Shown: positions 27,106-35,861, numbered from the stretch's first letter. The stretch is 64,000 nt of DNA from Methylobacterium oryzae (GCF_021398735.1 NZ_CP090349.1:3987001-4051000), one strand, 5' to 3'. Notes: generated from the sequence alone by a model not told the origin. Translations and numbers: made by a program.

Positions 27106-29459
27106 GCGGGACGGCCTACGCCCTCCCCGGCCTCGACGGGCCGGCGGAGATCCGCGTCGACCGCTGGGGGCTGGCGCATATCCGCGCCGGCACCGCGCTC
27201 GACGCGTTCCGCGCGCAGGGGTTCAACGCCGCCCGGGACCGGCTCTGGCAGCTCGACCTCTGGCGCAAGCGCGGCCTCGGCCTGCTGGCGGCGGATTTCG
27301 GACCCGGCTACCTAGCCCAGGACCGGGCCGCCCGGCTGTTCCTCTACCGCGGCGACATGGCGGCCGAGTGGGCGGCCTACGGGCCGCAGGACACGCGGGC
27401 GATCGTCACCGCCTTCGTGGCGGGGATCAACGCCTACGTCGCCCTCACCGAGTCGCGGCCCGACCTGCGCCCGCCGGAATTCGCCGTGACGGACACGCGC
27501 CCGGCCCCGTGGCAGCCGGAAGACGTGGTGCGCATCCGCAGCCACGCGCTGATCCGCAACGTCCTCTCCGAGGTCGCCCGCGCGCGGGTGCTCGCCCGGG
27601 GCCGGAGCCCGGCGGACGGGCTCGCCGTCGACGACCTGCGCAAGCGGATCAGCCCGCCGCACGAGCCTTTCGTCCCGGACGGGCTCGACGCCGTCGACTG
27701 GCCGGACGACCTCCTCGACGCCTTCAGGCTGGCCACGGCGACGGTGGGGTTCGACCCGGACCGGATGGCGGCGACGCGCGCCGAGGCCTGGGACTGGTCG
27801 AAGGTGGACGCGCACGGAACCGTCACGCGCGGCCCCCGCGGCGCGGCGAAGGAGCCGGCCGAGGGATCGAACAACTGGGTGGTCGGGCCGTCCCGCACCG
27901 CTACCGGCCGGCCGATCCTCGCGAGCGACCCGCACCGGGTCTACCTGCAGCCCTCGCTGCGCTACGCCGTCCACCTGACCGCGCCGGGGCTCGACGTCAT
28001 CGGGGCCGGCGAGCCGGCCCTGCCCGGCATCTCCATCGGTCATAACGGCCACGCCGCCTTCAGCCTCACGATCGCGCCGATCGATCAGGAGGACCTGTTC
28101 GTCTGCGCGACCGACTCGGCCGATCCCGACCGCTACCGCTCCGGCGACGGCTGGGAGCGGATCGCGCGCGTCGCCGAGCGGATCCCGGTGCGCGGCGGCC
28201 CGGACGAGACCGTGATCCTCGGCTTCACCCGGCACGGGCCGGTCCTCCGCGAGGAGAGGGGCCGCGCCTTCGCGCTGCGGACCGTCTGGTCGGAGCCCGG
28301 CGCTGCCGCCTATCTCGGCAGCCTCGCCTATCTCGGCGCCACGACGCCCGAGGGCTTCGGCGAGGCCCTGCGCCACTGGTCGGCGCCCTCGGTGAACCAG
28401 CTCTACGCCGACGCGTCGGGGCGGATCGCGTGGTTCATGGCCGGCAAGGCGCCGGTGCGGCCCGGCCACGACGGGTTGCTGCCGGCGCCGGGCGACGGCC
28501 GCTACGACTGGGCCGGCTTCCACGATCCCGCCGCCCTGCCTCGAAGCGTCGATCCGGAAGCGGGCTGGCTCGCCACCGCCAACGAGATGAACCTGCCGCC
28601 GGACTATCCCGCGGAGGACCGGAGGGTCGGGTTCGAGTGGGCCGAGCCCTGGCGCGCCCGCCGCATCCGGGCGGTCCTCGGCGGGCAGGACCGGCACAGC
28701 CTCGCGGATTCGCGGGCGCTCCAGGGCGACGTGGTCTCCGAGCCGGCCCGGCGGCTGGCCGACCTGATGCGCGCCCTGCCGGCGGCGGACGATCCCGACG
28801 CCGCCGCGGCCCAGGCCCTGCTGGCCGCGTTCGACGGCGCGCTGCACCACGGCTCCGCGGCGGCCGCCCTCATCGAGGTGGTCTGGGTGCGGCACCTCCG
28901 CCCGGCCCTGGTCGCGGCGCTCGTGCCCGATGCCGGGACACGCCGCCTCCTCCCGCCCGGCGACACGCAGAGCCTGATCGAGCGGCTGGAGACCGGTCTC
29001 GACCCGGCGACCCGCGCGTCCCTGCTCACCGACGCCCTCGGCGCCGGCCTTCGCACCTGCCGGGAGCGGATGGGCGCCGATGCGGCGGGCTGGTCCTGGG
29101 GCCGCCTGCACCACGCGCTGTTCGCGCACCCGCTGACGGCCCTGGCGCCCGGATCCGGCTGGGACGTCGGCCCGCTGCCCGTGGGCGGTGCCGCGGCATC
29201 GGTCATGCACGCGGAGTACCGGACCGACACGTTCCGGCTCACCCACGGCGCCTCGTTCCGCATGGTCGTGGACGTGGGGGACTGGGACCGCTCGGTCTTC
29301 ATCAACGTGCCGGGCCAGTCGGGGGACCCGGGCAGTCCGCACTACGCCGACCTGGCCCCGGTCTGGGGGCGCCAGGACTACGTGCCGATGCTCTACGGCC
29401 GCGCGGCCGTGGACGCGGCGACCGAGACGGTCATCACGCTGACCCCGAGCCCCGCCTGA
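27102..29459 (+). CDS. Penicillin acylase family (Ntn-hydrolase) protein
   Basis: 785-residue precursor of an amide-cleaving Ntn hydrolase. The predicted self-cleavage site is at Gly255-Ser256 in EGSNNWVVGPSRTATGRP, giving an alpha chain of about 255 and a beta chain of about 530 residues. Downstream landmarks are SDPHRVYLQPSLRY, GIPGIS-like PALPGISIGHNGHAAFSLT and, near the end, ASFRMVVDVGDWDRS. No signal peptide is visible, unlike most periplasmic members, so it may act in the cytoplasm or start elsewhere. GTG 27102 overlaps the ThDP gene stop (GTGA). Substrate is probably an N-acyl amide, inferred. Confidence 0.9.
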   Translation: MSGTAYALPGLDGPAEIRVDRWGLAHIRAGTALDAFRAQGFNAARDRLWQLDLWRKRGLGLLAADFGPGYLAQDRAARLFLYRGDMAAEWAAYGPQDTRAIVTAFVAGINAYVALTESRPDLRPPEFAVTDTRPAPWQPEDVVRIRSHALIRNVLSEVARARVLARGRSPADGLAVDDLRKRISPPHEPFVPDGLDAVDWPDDLLDAFRLATATVGFDPDRMAATRAEAWDWSKVDAHGTVTRGPRGAAKEPAEGSNNWVVGPSRTATGRPILASDPHRVYLQPSLRYAVHLTAPGLDVIGAGEPALPGISIGHNGHAAFSLTIAPIDQEDLFVCATDSADPDRYRSGDGWERIARVAERIPVRGGPDETVILGFTRHGPVLREERGRAFALRTVWSEPGAAAYLGSLAYLGATTPEGFGEALRHWSAPSVNQLYADASGRIAWFMAGKAPVRPGHDGLLPAPGDGRYDWAGFHDPAALPRSVDPEAGWLATANEMNLPPDYPAEDRRVGFEWAEPWRARRIRAVLGGQDRHSLADSRALQGDVVSEPARRLADLMRALPAADDPDAAAAQALLAAFDGALHHGSAAAALIEVVWVRHLRPALVAALVPDAGTRRLLPPGDTQSLIERLETGLDPATRASLLTDALGAGLRTCRERMGADAAGWSWGRLHHALFAHPLTALAPGSGWDVGPLPVGGAAASVMHAEYRTDTFRLTHGASFRMVVDVGDWDRSVFINVPGQSGDPGSPHYADLAPVWGRQDYVPMLYGRAAVDAATETVITLTPSPA

Positions 29460-29490
29460 CCCGGCGGCCGGGACGGATTGGGACAGGACC

Positions 29491-30963
29491 TTGAAGATCT
29501 TCATCGCCGGCCTCGCCACCGAGACCAACACCTTCGCGCCGCTGCCCACCGGACGGTCGGCGTTCCACGCCGACTACGCCCGCCGGGACGGCAGCCGGAA
29601 CACGCCGAGCCTCAGCAATATCGGCCTCAAGGCCTGGCGCGCGCTGGCCGAGGCGGACGGGCACACCGTCGTCGAGAGCCTCTCGACCTTCGCGCAGCCC
29701 GGCGGGATCACCCTGCGCGCCGTCTACGAGGAGCTGCGCGACGCCCTGCTGGCGGATCTGGAGGCCGCGATGCCGGTCGACGCGGTGCTGCTGTTCATGC
29801 ACGGGGCCATGGTGGCCGAGGGGTACGACGACTGCGAGGGCGACACCCTGGAGCGGGTCCGCGCCATCGTGGGGCCGGAGGCCACGATCGGCGTCGAGCT
29901 CGACCTCCACTGCCACCTCACCGAGACGATGCGGGCCAGCGCAGACGTCATCGTGATCTACAAGGAATACCCCCACACCGACATCGTCGACCGCGCCCGC
30001 GACCTGTACCCCCTGGTCGTCCGGACCGTGGCGAAGGAGATCCGGCCGGTGATGGCCTACGCCGACTGCCGGATCGTCAACATGTGGCGCACCAGTCGCG
30101 AGCCGGTCGCGGGCTTCGTTCGCCGCATGGAGGCGCTGGAGGGGCGCGACGGCATCCTGTCGGTCTCCTTCGGGCACGGCTTCCCCTGGGGCGACGTGGC
30201 CGACGTCGGCGCCAAGATGCTGGTCGTGGCCGACGGCGATGCCGCCAGGGCGCAGGCGCTGGCCGACGAGCTGGCCGGCGCCGTCTGGGCGATGCGCGAG
30301 GAGGCGGCGAGCCACTGCGACACGATCGACGCGGCCATCGACCGGGCGCTCGCCTCCGGCGACCCGCGCCCGATGGTGCTCGCCGACTTCGCCGACAATG
30401 CCGGCGCGGGCGCACCCTCCGACAACACCGCGATCCTCGCCCGCCTCGCCGAGCGGGGCATCGCGGACGTGGCGCTCGGCCTGATCTGGGATCCCGGCGC
30501 GGTCGGCATCTGCCACGAGGCCGGCCTCGGGGCGACCTTCACCCTCCGGATCGGCGGCAAGTGCGGCGTGACCTCCGGGAACCCGGTGGACCTGCGCGTC
30601 ACGGTCCGCGGCCTGTCGGACGACCACAGCCAGACCGGCCTCAGCGGCGGCCGGGCCCAACTCGGCCCCGCGGCCTGGGTGGAGGCGGACGGGATCCACG
30701 TGGTGCTGACCCACAAGCGCCAGCAGGCCTTCGCGCCCGACGCGTTCACGGGCCTCGGCCTGAGCCTCGACGACAAGCGGATCGTCGTGGTGAAGTCGAT
30801 GCAGCACTTCTACGCCGCCTTCGCGCCGATCGCGAGCGAGGTCCGCTACGTCGCGGCGCCCGGCGCCGTCCCGCCGGATTACGGCGCGATCCCCTACACC
30901 AAGCGGTCCGGCCTCTACTGGCCGCGCGTCGCCGATCCGTTCGCCGAGGAGAACGCCCGATGA
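29491..30963 (+). CDS. M81 family metallopeptidase (MlrC-like)
   Basis: 490-residue zinc-dependent hydrolase of the microcystinase C family. The N-terminus MKIFIAGLATETNTFAP is diagnostic, followed by LFMHGAMVAEGYDDCEGD and the metal ligands in VELDLHCH; the MlrC C-terminal domain starts near ADFADNAGAGAPSDNT. Family members cleave small linear or modified peptides. The start is TTG 29491 (GGACAGGACC before it), supported by the conserved N-terminus. It overlaps the M20 gene by 4 nt. Confidence 0.92.
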   Translation: MKIFIAGLATETNTFAPLPTGRSAFHADYARRDGSRNTPSLSNIGLKAWRALAEADGHTVVESLSTFAQPGGITLRAVYEELRDALLADLEAAMPVDAVLLFMHGAMVAEGYDDCEGDTLERVRAIVGPEATIGVELDLHCHLTETMRASADVIVIYKEYPHTDIVDRARDLYPLVVRTVAKEIRPVMAYADCRIVNMWRTSREPVAGFVRRMEALEGRDGILSVSFGHGFPWGDVADVGAKMLVVADGDAARAQALADELAGAVWAMREEAASHCDTIDAAIDRALASGDPRPMVLADFADNAGAGAPSDNTAILARLAERGIADVALGLIWDPGAVGICHEAGLGATFTLRIGGKCGVTSGNPVDLRVTVRGLSDDHSQTGLSGGRAQLGPAAWVEADGIHVVLTHKRQQAFAPDAFTGLGLSLDDKRIVVVKSMQHFYAAFAPIASEVRYVAAPGAVPPDYGAIPYTKRSGLYWPRVADPFAEENAR

Positions 30964-32102
30964 TCCCGGACCTGTCCTTCGACGCGCGCGAGATCCTCGC
31001 GACCCTGCAGCCCTGGGTGCTGTGCGAGAGCCCCACCCACGACGCGGCGGCGGTCAATCGCATGATGGGCGTCGCCGCCCGCGACCTCGCGCTTCTCGGG
31101 GCGACCGTCGAGACGATCCCGGGCCGCATGGGCCTGAGCGACTGCGTCCGCGCCCGGTTCCCGCACCGGGAGCGCGACGCGCCCGGCATCCTGGTGCTCG
31201 GCCACCTCGACACGGTGCATCCGGTCGGCACCCTCGGCAGCCTGCCGTGGCGGATCGAGGGCGACCGCGCCTACGGTCCCGGCATCCTCGACATGAAGGG
31301 CGGCAACGTCATCGCGCTCGCGGCGATCCGCGCCCTGGCGGCGGCCGGGATCGAGACGCCGCTGCCGGTGACCGTCCTGTTCACCGGCGACGAGGAGGTC
31401 GGCAGCCCCTCCACCCGCGACCTGATCGAGGCGGAGGCCGCCCGCCACGCCGTCGTGCTGGTGCCCGAACCCGGCCAGCCCGAGAACGGGGTCGTCACCG
31501 GCCGCTACGCCATCGCCCGCTTCGACCTCGAGGCCCTGGGCCGCCCGAGCCACGCCGGCGCCTCGCCTCACGAGGGGCGCTCGGCGATCCGCGCGATGGC
31601 GCGGAAGATCCTCGCCATCGACGCGCTGTCGGATGCCGACTGCACCGTCTCGACCGGGATCGTCTCGGGCGGGCAGTGGGTGAACTGCGTTCCCACCGTC
31701 TGCCGCGGGCAGGCGCTCAGCATGGCCAAGCGCCAGGCCGACCTCGACCGCGGCGTCGAGCGGATGCTGGCCCTGTCGGGCGAGGAGGACGGCGTCCGCT
31801 TCACCGTGACCCGCGGCGTGACCCGGCCGGTCTGGGAGCCGGATGCCGGCTGCATGGCGCTCTACGAGCAGGCGCGTGCGCTGAGCGAGGCGCTCGGCCA
31901 GCCCCTGCCCCATCGCAGCGCCGGCGGCGGCTCGGACGGCAACTTCACCGGCGCCAACGGCGTCCCGACCCTCGACGGGCTCGGACCGCTGGGCCAGGGC
32001 TACCACACCCTGGAGGAGCACGTGCTGATCGAGACCCTGCCGCAGCGGGCCCGGCTCTTCGCGGCCCTGCTCGCCAACCTCGGCGCCGCCGGCCGGCCCT
32101 GA
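30960..32102 (+). CDS. M20 family metallopeptidase (carboxypeptidase G2-like)
   Basis: 380-residue dinuclear-zinc exopeptidase. Metal and catalytic motifs: GHLDTVHPVG (His and Asp), GPGILDMKGG, GDEEVGSPSTRD (Glu pair) and the late His in GYHTLEEH. A dimerisation insert (GRPSHAGASPHEGRSAI) is present. It likely removes a C-terminal or acyl-linked amino acid. ATG 30960 overlaps the M81 stop by 4 nt; it is the last gene of the ThDP-acylase-M81-M20 unit. Confidence 0.92.
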   Translation: MIPDLSFDAREILATLQPWVLCESPTHDAAAVNRMMGVAARDLALLGATVETIPGRMGLSDCVRARFPHRERDAPGILVLGHLDTVHPVGTLGSLPWRIEGDRAYGPGILDMKGGNVIALAAIRALAAAGIETPLPVTVLFTGDEEVGSPSTRDLIEAEAARHAVVLVPEPGQPENGVVTGRYAIARFDLEALGRPSHAGASPHEGRSAIRAMARKILAIDALSDADCTVSTGIVSGGQWVNCVPTVCRGQALSMAKRQADLDRGVERMLALSGEEDGVRFTVTRGVTRPVWEPDAGCMALYEQARALSEALGQPLPHRSAGGGSDGNFTGANGVPTLDGLGPLGQGYHTLEEHVLIETLPQRARLFAALLANLGAAGRP

Positions 32103-32119
32103 GGCCGGCCGCACCGCGA

Positions 32120-32284
32120 TCAGGCGCGACCCCGGCCGAGGGCCGCGACCGCCAGTGCGCCCAGCAGGCCCCCGGCCGTGCCGCCGCCGAAGAAGCCCGC
32201 CAGGGCGAGGAGCGGTCCCGACGACGCGGTCAGGAGACAGAGCAGGGTCCTTCCGAGGCACCCGCCGGTGGCGATCATCGACAT
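32120..32284 (-). CDS. Putative small hydrophobic protein
   Basis: 54 residues (MSMIATGGCLGRTLLCLL...), mostly Gly/Ala/Leu with a hydrophobic core and a basic end (ALGRGRA), compatible with a membrane microprotein. The AAGG ribosome site lies inside a 19-bp-armed palindrome immediately upstream (32285-32323), so translation could be controlled by that hairpin. It sits between the convergent ends of the M20 and amidase genes. Existence is uncertain. Confidence 0.35.
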   Translation of the reverse strand: MSMIATGGCLGRTLLCLLTASSGPLLALAGFFGGGTAGGLLGALAVAALGRGRA

Positions 32285-32323
32285 GCCGCGCCTTCTGCAA
32301 CCAATGGTTGCAGAAGGCGCGGC
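32285..32323. promoter_or_regulatory. 39-bp near-perfect palindrome (19-bp arms, 1-nt centre)
   Basis: The left arm GCCGCGCCTTCTGCAACCA at 32285-32303 and its exact reverse complement at 32305-32323 flank one A. It lies between convergent genes, and no T-run follows on either side. It could be a high-affinity operator dyad, a bidirectional RNA hairpin insulating the two transcripts, or a translational switch for the small gene ending at 32120. Confidence 0.6.
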
Positions 32324-32358
32324 GGCGACGGTTCGGTTCCGGCGGACGCGGTTGCGCC

Positions 32359-33753
32359 TCAGGCCGAGTCGACCGGCATCTCCGGCACGCCGCCGGCCTC
32401 GATCGCCGCGCCGGCCGCGAGGCAGAGGTCTTCCCGGTAGCGGGCGGCGACCAGCTGCACGCCGACGGGTGTCCGCCCGACGAGGCCCGTCGTCACCGTG
32501 AGCGCCGGGACGCCGATCGGCGCCAGCCCGACCTGCAGCAGGTTCGCCTCGAAGGCCCGGGCGATCCCGGCATCGCCGGTGCGGTCGAGCCCGTCCGGGA
32601 AGGGCAACTCCCCCGAGACCGGGACCAGCAGCACGGGGTTCTCGGCCAGGAACAGCGCCCAGTCCCGCGCCAGCGTCGCGCGCCGCGTCAGCGCCCGCGC
32701 GATGGCGTCGGGCGCCATCGCCTCGGCCCGCGGCCGGAAGCTCTCCAAGAGGCCGATCGCCGCCGGATCCCCCTCCCGCTCGGCCGCGGCCCGGACCGCC
32801 GCGTAGCCGTCGCCGAGCCAGAGCTGGAGCTGCAGCTCGCACGCCTCCCGGATCGGCGGGGTGTCGGCGATCTCCGTGACCGCCCACCCGGCCTCGCTCA
32901 GGCGCCGCGCGGCCTCGCGCAGGGCGGCCTCGACCTCCGGTGCGGTGGCGAGCCCCCCGGGCCGCACGCAGAGCGCGACCTCGCGCGCGACGGGCGGTCC
33001 CTCGAGCGGTGCCGGCACCCACCACGGGTCGCGCGGGTCGGGCGCCGCCATGACCTCGAGGCCGAGGCGCACGTCGGCGATGCTGCGGGCGAGCGGGCCG
33101 GAGACCGCCATCAGCTGGGGACCGATGCCGCGCTCGGGCGAGGACGCGTTCCAGGCCGGGATCCGGCCTAGGCTCGGGCGCAGCCCGTGCACCCCGCAGG
33201 CATAGGCCGGGTAGCGCACCGAGCCGGCGATGTCGGTGCCGTGCGCGATCGCCCCGATCCCGGCCGCCACCGCGGCGCCGGCGCCCCCGGAGGAGCCGCC
33301 GGGCGTCAGCGCCGGGTCGCGGGGATTCTTGGTGTCGCCGTGGAGCTGGTTCGTGGTGAACCAGCGCAGCGAGAAGGCCGGGGTGTTGGTCCGCCCGAGC
33401 AGCACGGCGCCGGCCCGGCGCAGGTTGGCGACGACGGGATTGTCGTCCGTGGCCACGAGATCGCGCTGGAGGCGCAGGCCGTTCGTCGTCGCGAAGCCGC
33501 GCTGGTCGGCGTTGACCTTGACGGTGACCGGCACGCCCGCCAGCGGACCGGGGGCCTCGCCGCGCGCCCGGGCGGCGTCCACCGCGTCCGCCTGCGCCAG
33601 CACGTCCTCGGGCCGGTGCTCGACCACGGCGTTGATCCGCCCGTTGACCGCGTCGAGCCGGTCGAGGGCGTCCCGCGCCACCTCCCGGGCCGAGACCTGG
33701 CCGGAGCGGATCAGGGCCGCGAGGTCGGTCGCCGTCAGACGCCAGAGCTGCAT
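32359..33753 (-). CDS. Amidase (amidase-signature family), second copy
   Basis: 464-residue AS-family enzyme with Lys79 (VPVTVKVNADQ), cis-Ser154 (PGGSSGGAGAAVA) and nucleophile Ser178 (DIAGSVRYPAY). The first Gly of the usual DxGGS is Ala here, as in several 6-aminohexanoate/indoleacetamide-type amidases. It is only distantly similar to the amidase at 22.4 kb, so this is not a recent duplication. ATG 33753 has AAGGA 9 nt upstream. It is convergent with the M20 peptidase gene, closing the amide-catabolic block. Confidence 0.93.
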   Translation of the reverse strand: MQLWRLTATDLAALIRSGQVSAREVARDALDRLDAVNGRINAVVEHRPEDVLAQADAVDAARARGEAPGPLAGVPVTVKVNADQRGFATTNGLRLQRDLVATDDNPVVANLRRAGAVLLGRTNTPAFSLRWFTTNQLHGDTKNPRDPALTPGGSSGGAGAAVAAGIGAIAHGTDIAGSVRYPAYACGVHGLRPSLGRIPAWNASSPERGIGPQLMAVSGPLARSIADVRLGLEVMAAPDPRDPWWVPAPLEGPPVAREVALCVRPGGLATAPEVEAALREAARRLSEAGWAVTEIADTPPIREACELQLQLWLGDGYAAVRAAAEREGDPAAIGLLESFRPRAEAMAPDAIARALTRRATLARDWALFLAENPVLLVPVSGELPFPDGLDRTGDAGIARAFEANLLQVGLAPIGVPALTVTTGLVGRTPVGVQLVAARYREDLCLAAGAAIEAGGVPEMPVDSA

Positions 33754-34070
33754 GGGGTGTCCTTTCGCGCCCGGACGGGCGGGATCCATCCTACGATTCG
33801 CACCGCCCGGGCGGCTCCCGGCCAGCCCGCGCAGCATATTCAAAATGCAAGACGGCGGCCGCTTTTTTGCGCACCCGCGGATCGCGAGGCCGGCCAAGGC
33901 TTTGCCGCATTGCAGCAGAAGGACCTAAGCATTTCGACGTATACGACCCTTGCCACCTTTGGAACGACTGATAACCTCGCCCTCGTTCGCGCGTTCGACC
34001 GGCCAATCCAGCGAGAAGGGACGATTTCCTCAGACAAAAGCAGGCAACCTCCAGCATAAGGCAGGCTCCC
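33754..34070. other. Intergenic region between the amidase and the small ORF
   Basis: 317 nt, AT-richer than its surroundings. It contains GCGGCCGC followed by TTTTTT (33857-33870), resembling a plus-strand terminator although no plus-strand gene feeds it. It also contains GGAAC at 33961 and CGTT at 33984, an EcfG-like pair with an 18-nt spacer (canonical 16-17) pointing towards the small gene at 34071. The amidase promoter should lie here on the minus strand. Confidence 0.35.
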
Positions 34071-34232
34071 ATGGCAGAGGTGATTCGCGTCAGGCCGACT
34101 CACGACGGCACCTATACCGTGTATCGCGGGACACTCGCGTTGATATGCGGTCTCACCCGCCTCCAGGCCGAGCGCTACGAAGCAAGTCTCAGCCGACAGC
34201 AGCGCGCCGACCTCGCGGTCGCCGGCATCTGA
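34071..34232 (+). CDS. Small conserved-looking hypothetical protein (53 aa)
   Basis: Encodes MAEVIRVRPTHDGTYTVYRG and continues with a short helical region (LTRLQAERYEASLSRQQR) to 53 residues. The beta-rich start followed by a helix looks like a folded microprotein, not a random frame. AAGG lies 10 nt before ATG 34071. Function unknown; possible general-stress control if the EcfG-like promoter upstream is real. Confidence 0.5.
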   Translation: MAEVIRVRPTHDGTYTVYRGTLALICGLTRLQAERYEASLSRQQRADLAVAGI

Positions 34233-34295
34233 ACCGCATCGTTGCCGATCATTGGGCCGGCGCCGCCGTCACGACGGCCGTGCCGGCTCACGCCC

Positions 34296-35219
34296 TCAGG
34301 CTCCGCCCGGCGCGCCGAGGTCGAGCGTGCCGAGATCGCCCACGGTGCCCGACGCGTCGAGGCCCCGCCGACGGGCCGTGACCGAGAACCCCTGGTCCGC
34401 CCGGCCGATCTCGAACAGCAGGTAGGAGGCCCGGCGCGACGCGATCGCGCCATGACCGTCCGCGCGCGCCGAGGCGGAGGGAGCTCCGATGACCGGGACG
34501 GTCCGCCCGTCCGGCCCCGCGATCCGGGCGGTGCTGGTGACGTGATTGTGACCGTGCAGGATCAGGTCCGCGCCGGCTCGCCCGATCATCGCGGTGAACG
34601 CCGCCGCGTCCTTGAGCTCGCGCCCCGGTGAGGCGCCGCCGGGCTGCGGCGGATGGTGGATCATCACCACACGGAACGGCCGACCGGGCTCGGTGGCCAG
34701 GGCGCGGAGCAGGGTCTCGGCCGCGGCGAGCTGCGCCGCGCCGAGGCGGCCGGTCGCCACGAAGGGCTTCGTCGGGATCGCGCTGGACAGGCCGACCAGG
34801 GCCAGCGGGCCGCGGCGCCGCAGGTACGGGAAGTGGCCCCAGGAGCCCGAATCGTCCCCCGTGTATCGGCCGCAGGCGGCGAGCAGGCCTTCCAGGGAGC
34901 CGCGGACATAGGCGTCGTGGTTGCCCGGCACGAAGCTCACCGCTTCGGGGGATCCGAGGGCTTCCAGGAAGGTGCGGGCGGTCTCCCACTCGCTGGGCAG
35001 GCCGATGTTGCACAGGTCGCCCGTGCAGGCGACGTGCGCGGCCTCCTGCGCCTTCAGATCGGTGACCAGGGCCTCCAGCACGGTCATATCGTGGCTGCGC
35101 GAGCGCCCCCGCCGCCAGTTGGCGTAGCCGGTGGCGCGCTTGCCGAGGAGCTGGCGGAGGCGCACCGGCCCGAGGGGCCCGACATGCGGATCGCTGAGAT
35201 GGGCGAGGCGGAAGGTCAA
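34296..35219 (-). CDS. Calcineurin-like metallophosphoesterase
   Basis: 307 residues with the phosphoesterase motifs in order: HLSDPHVG (metal Asp/His), CTGDLCNIG (GDxx), VPGNHDAY (GNHD), MIHHPP and LHGHNHV (GHxH). It is probably a phosphodiesterase of the cAMP/cGMP or nucleotide type; substrate unknown. A stop codon lies 4 codons upstream, so TTG 35219 is the only start that keeps HLSDPH at the N-terminus. Confidence 0.9.
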   Translation of the reverse strand: MTFRLAHLSDPHVGPLGPVRLRQLLGKRATGYANWRRGRSRSHDMTVLEALVTDLKAQEAAHVACTGDLCNIGLPSEWETARTFLEALGSPEAVSFVPGNHDAYVRGSLEGLLAACGRYTGDDSGSWGHFPYLRRRGPLALVGLSSAIPTKPFVATGRLGAAQLAAAETLLRALATEPGRPFRVVMIHHPPQPGGASPGRELKDAAAFTAMIGRAGADLILHGHNHVTSTARIAGPDGRTVPVIGAPSASARADGHGAIASRRASYLLFEIGRADQGFSVTARRRGLDASGTVGDLGTLDLGAPGGA

Positions 35220-35280
35220 CGCCGGTGGTCACCCTCGACACGGGGAAAGGCGCCCCGCATCGCGGGCGCGGCGCGTCCCG

Positions 35281-35817
35281 TCAAGCGCTTCCGATCAGCA
35301 TCCCGACCACCAGCACCAGCGCGCCGCCGAGCATGATCTGCAGGGCCGCGCGCCAGAACGGCGTCGCCATGAAGCGCGTGCGGATCGCCGCGATGACCGC
35401 GAGTTCCACGATCACCACCAGAACCGCGAGGCTCGTGGCCAGGACGAACGGGTTCGGCCAGCCGGCCGGCAGCGTGTCGGGGATCGCGTAGGGCAGCGTG
35501 TGGCCGAGGCCGCCCAGCGTGGTCATCGCCCCGCAGACTAGGCCGCGCAGCCACGGATCGCCGCGGCCGGTGACGGCGCCGTCGTCCGACAGGGCCTCGG
35601 TGAACCCCATGCTGATGCCGGCCCCGACCGAGGCCGCGAGCCCCACCAGGAAGGTCGCGCCGTTGTGACCGGTGGCGAAGGCCGCCGCGAAGATCGGCGC
35701 GAGGGTCGAGACCGAGCCGTCGATCAGGCCGGCGAGGCCGGGCTGCACGTAGCGCAGCACGAAGGCGCGGCGCGCCTCGGCGTGCAGGTCGGCGGCGCTG
35801 TCGAGGGCGGCGGCCAT
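35281..35817 (-). CDS. VIT1/CCC1-family iron or manganese transporter
   Basis: 178 residues of membrane domain, about five hydrophobic segments. The family motif PGLAGLIDGSVSTLAPIFAAAFATG and the second-helix motif ISMGFTEALSDDG (metal-coordinating acidic residues) are present. It equals the membrane half of MbfA-type exporters without the ferritin-like domain. ATG 35817 is chosen because AAGGAG lies 7 nt upstream; an in-frame start at 35841 would overlap that site. An inverted repeat (35840-35861) at the promoter suggests metal-dependent control. Confidence 0.88.
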   Translation of the reverse strand: MAAALDSAADLHAEARRAFVLRYVQPGLAGLIDGSVSTLAPIFAAAFATGHNGATFLVGLAASVGAGISMGFTEALSDDGAVTGRGDPWLRGLVCGAMTTLGGLGHTLPYAIPDTLPAGWPNPFVLATSLAVLVVIVELAVIAAIRTRFMATPFWRAALQIMLGGALVLVVGMLIGSA

Positions 35818-35839
35818 GCGAATCTCCTTCTTTGGATCC

Positions 35840-35861
35840 ATTCCAATCTATAGTCTGGAAT
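35840..35861. promoter_or_regulatory. Inverted repeat upstream of the VIT transporter
   Basis: On the minus strand it reads ATTCCA-ga-CTATAG-at-TGGAAT, a 22-bp dyad with only the two spacer dinucleotides asymmetric, 23 nt above the ATG. Its position and AT content fit an operator for an iron or manganese regulator (Irr, RirA, Mur), though it matches none of their textbook boxes exactly. Confidence 0.5.

Noticed and set aside
33857..33870. Terminator at GCGGCCGC-TTTTTT
   Set aside because: No plus-strand gene upstream would use it and the stem is only a short palindrome.
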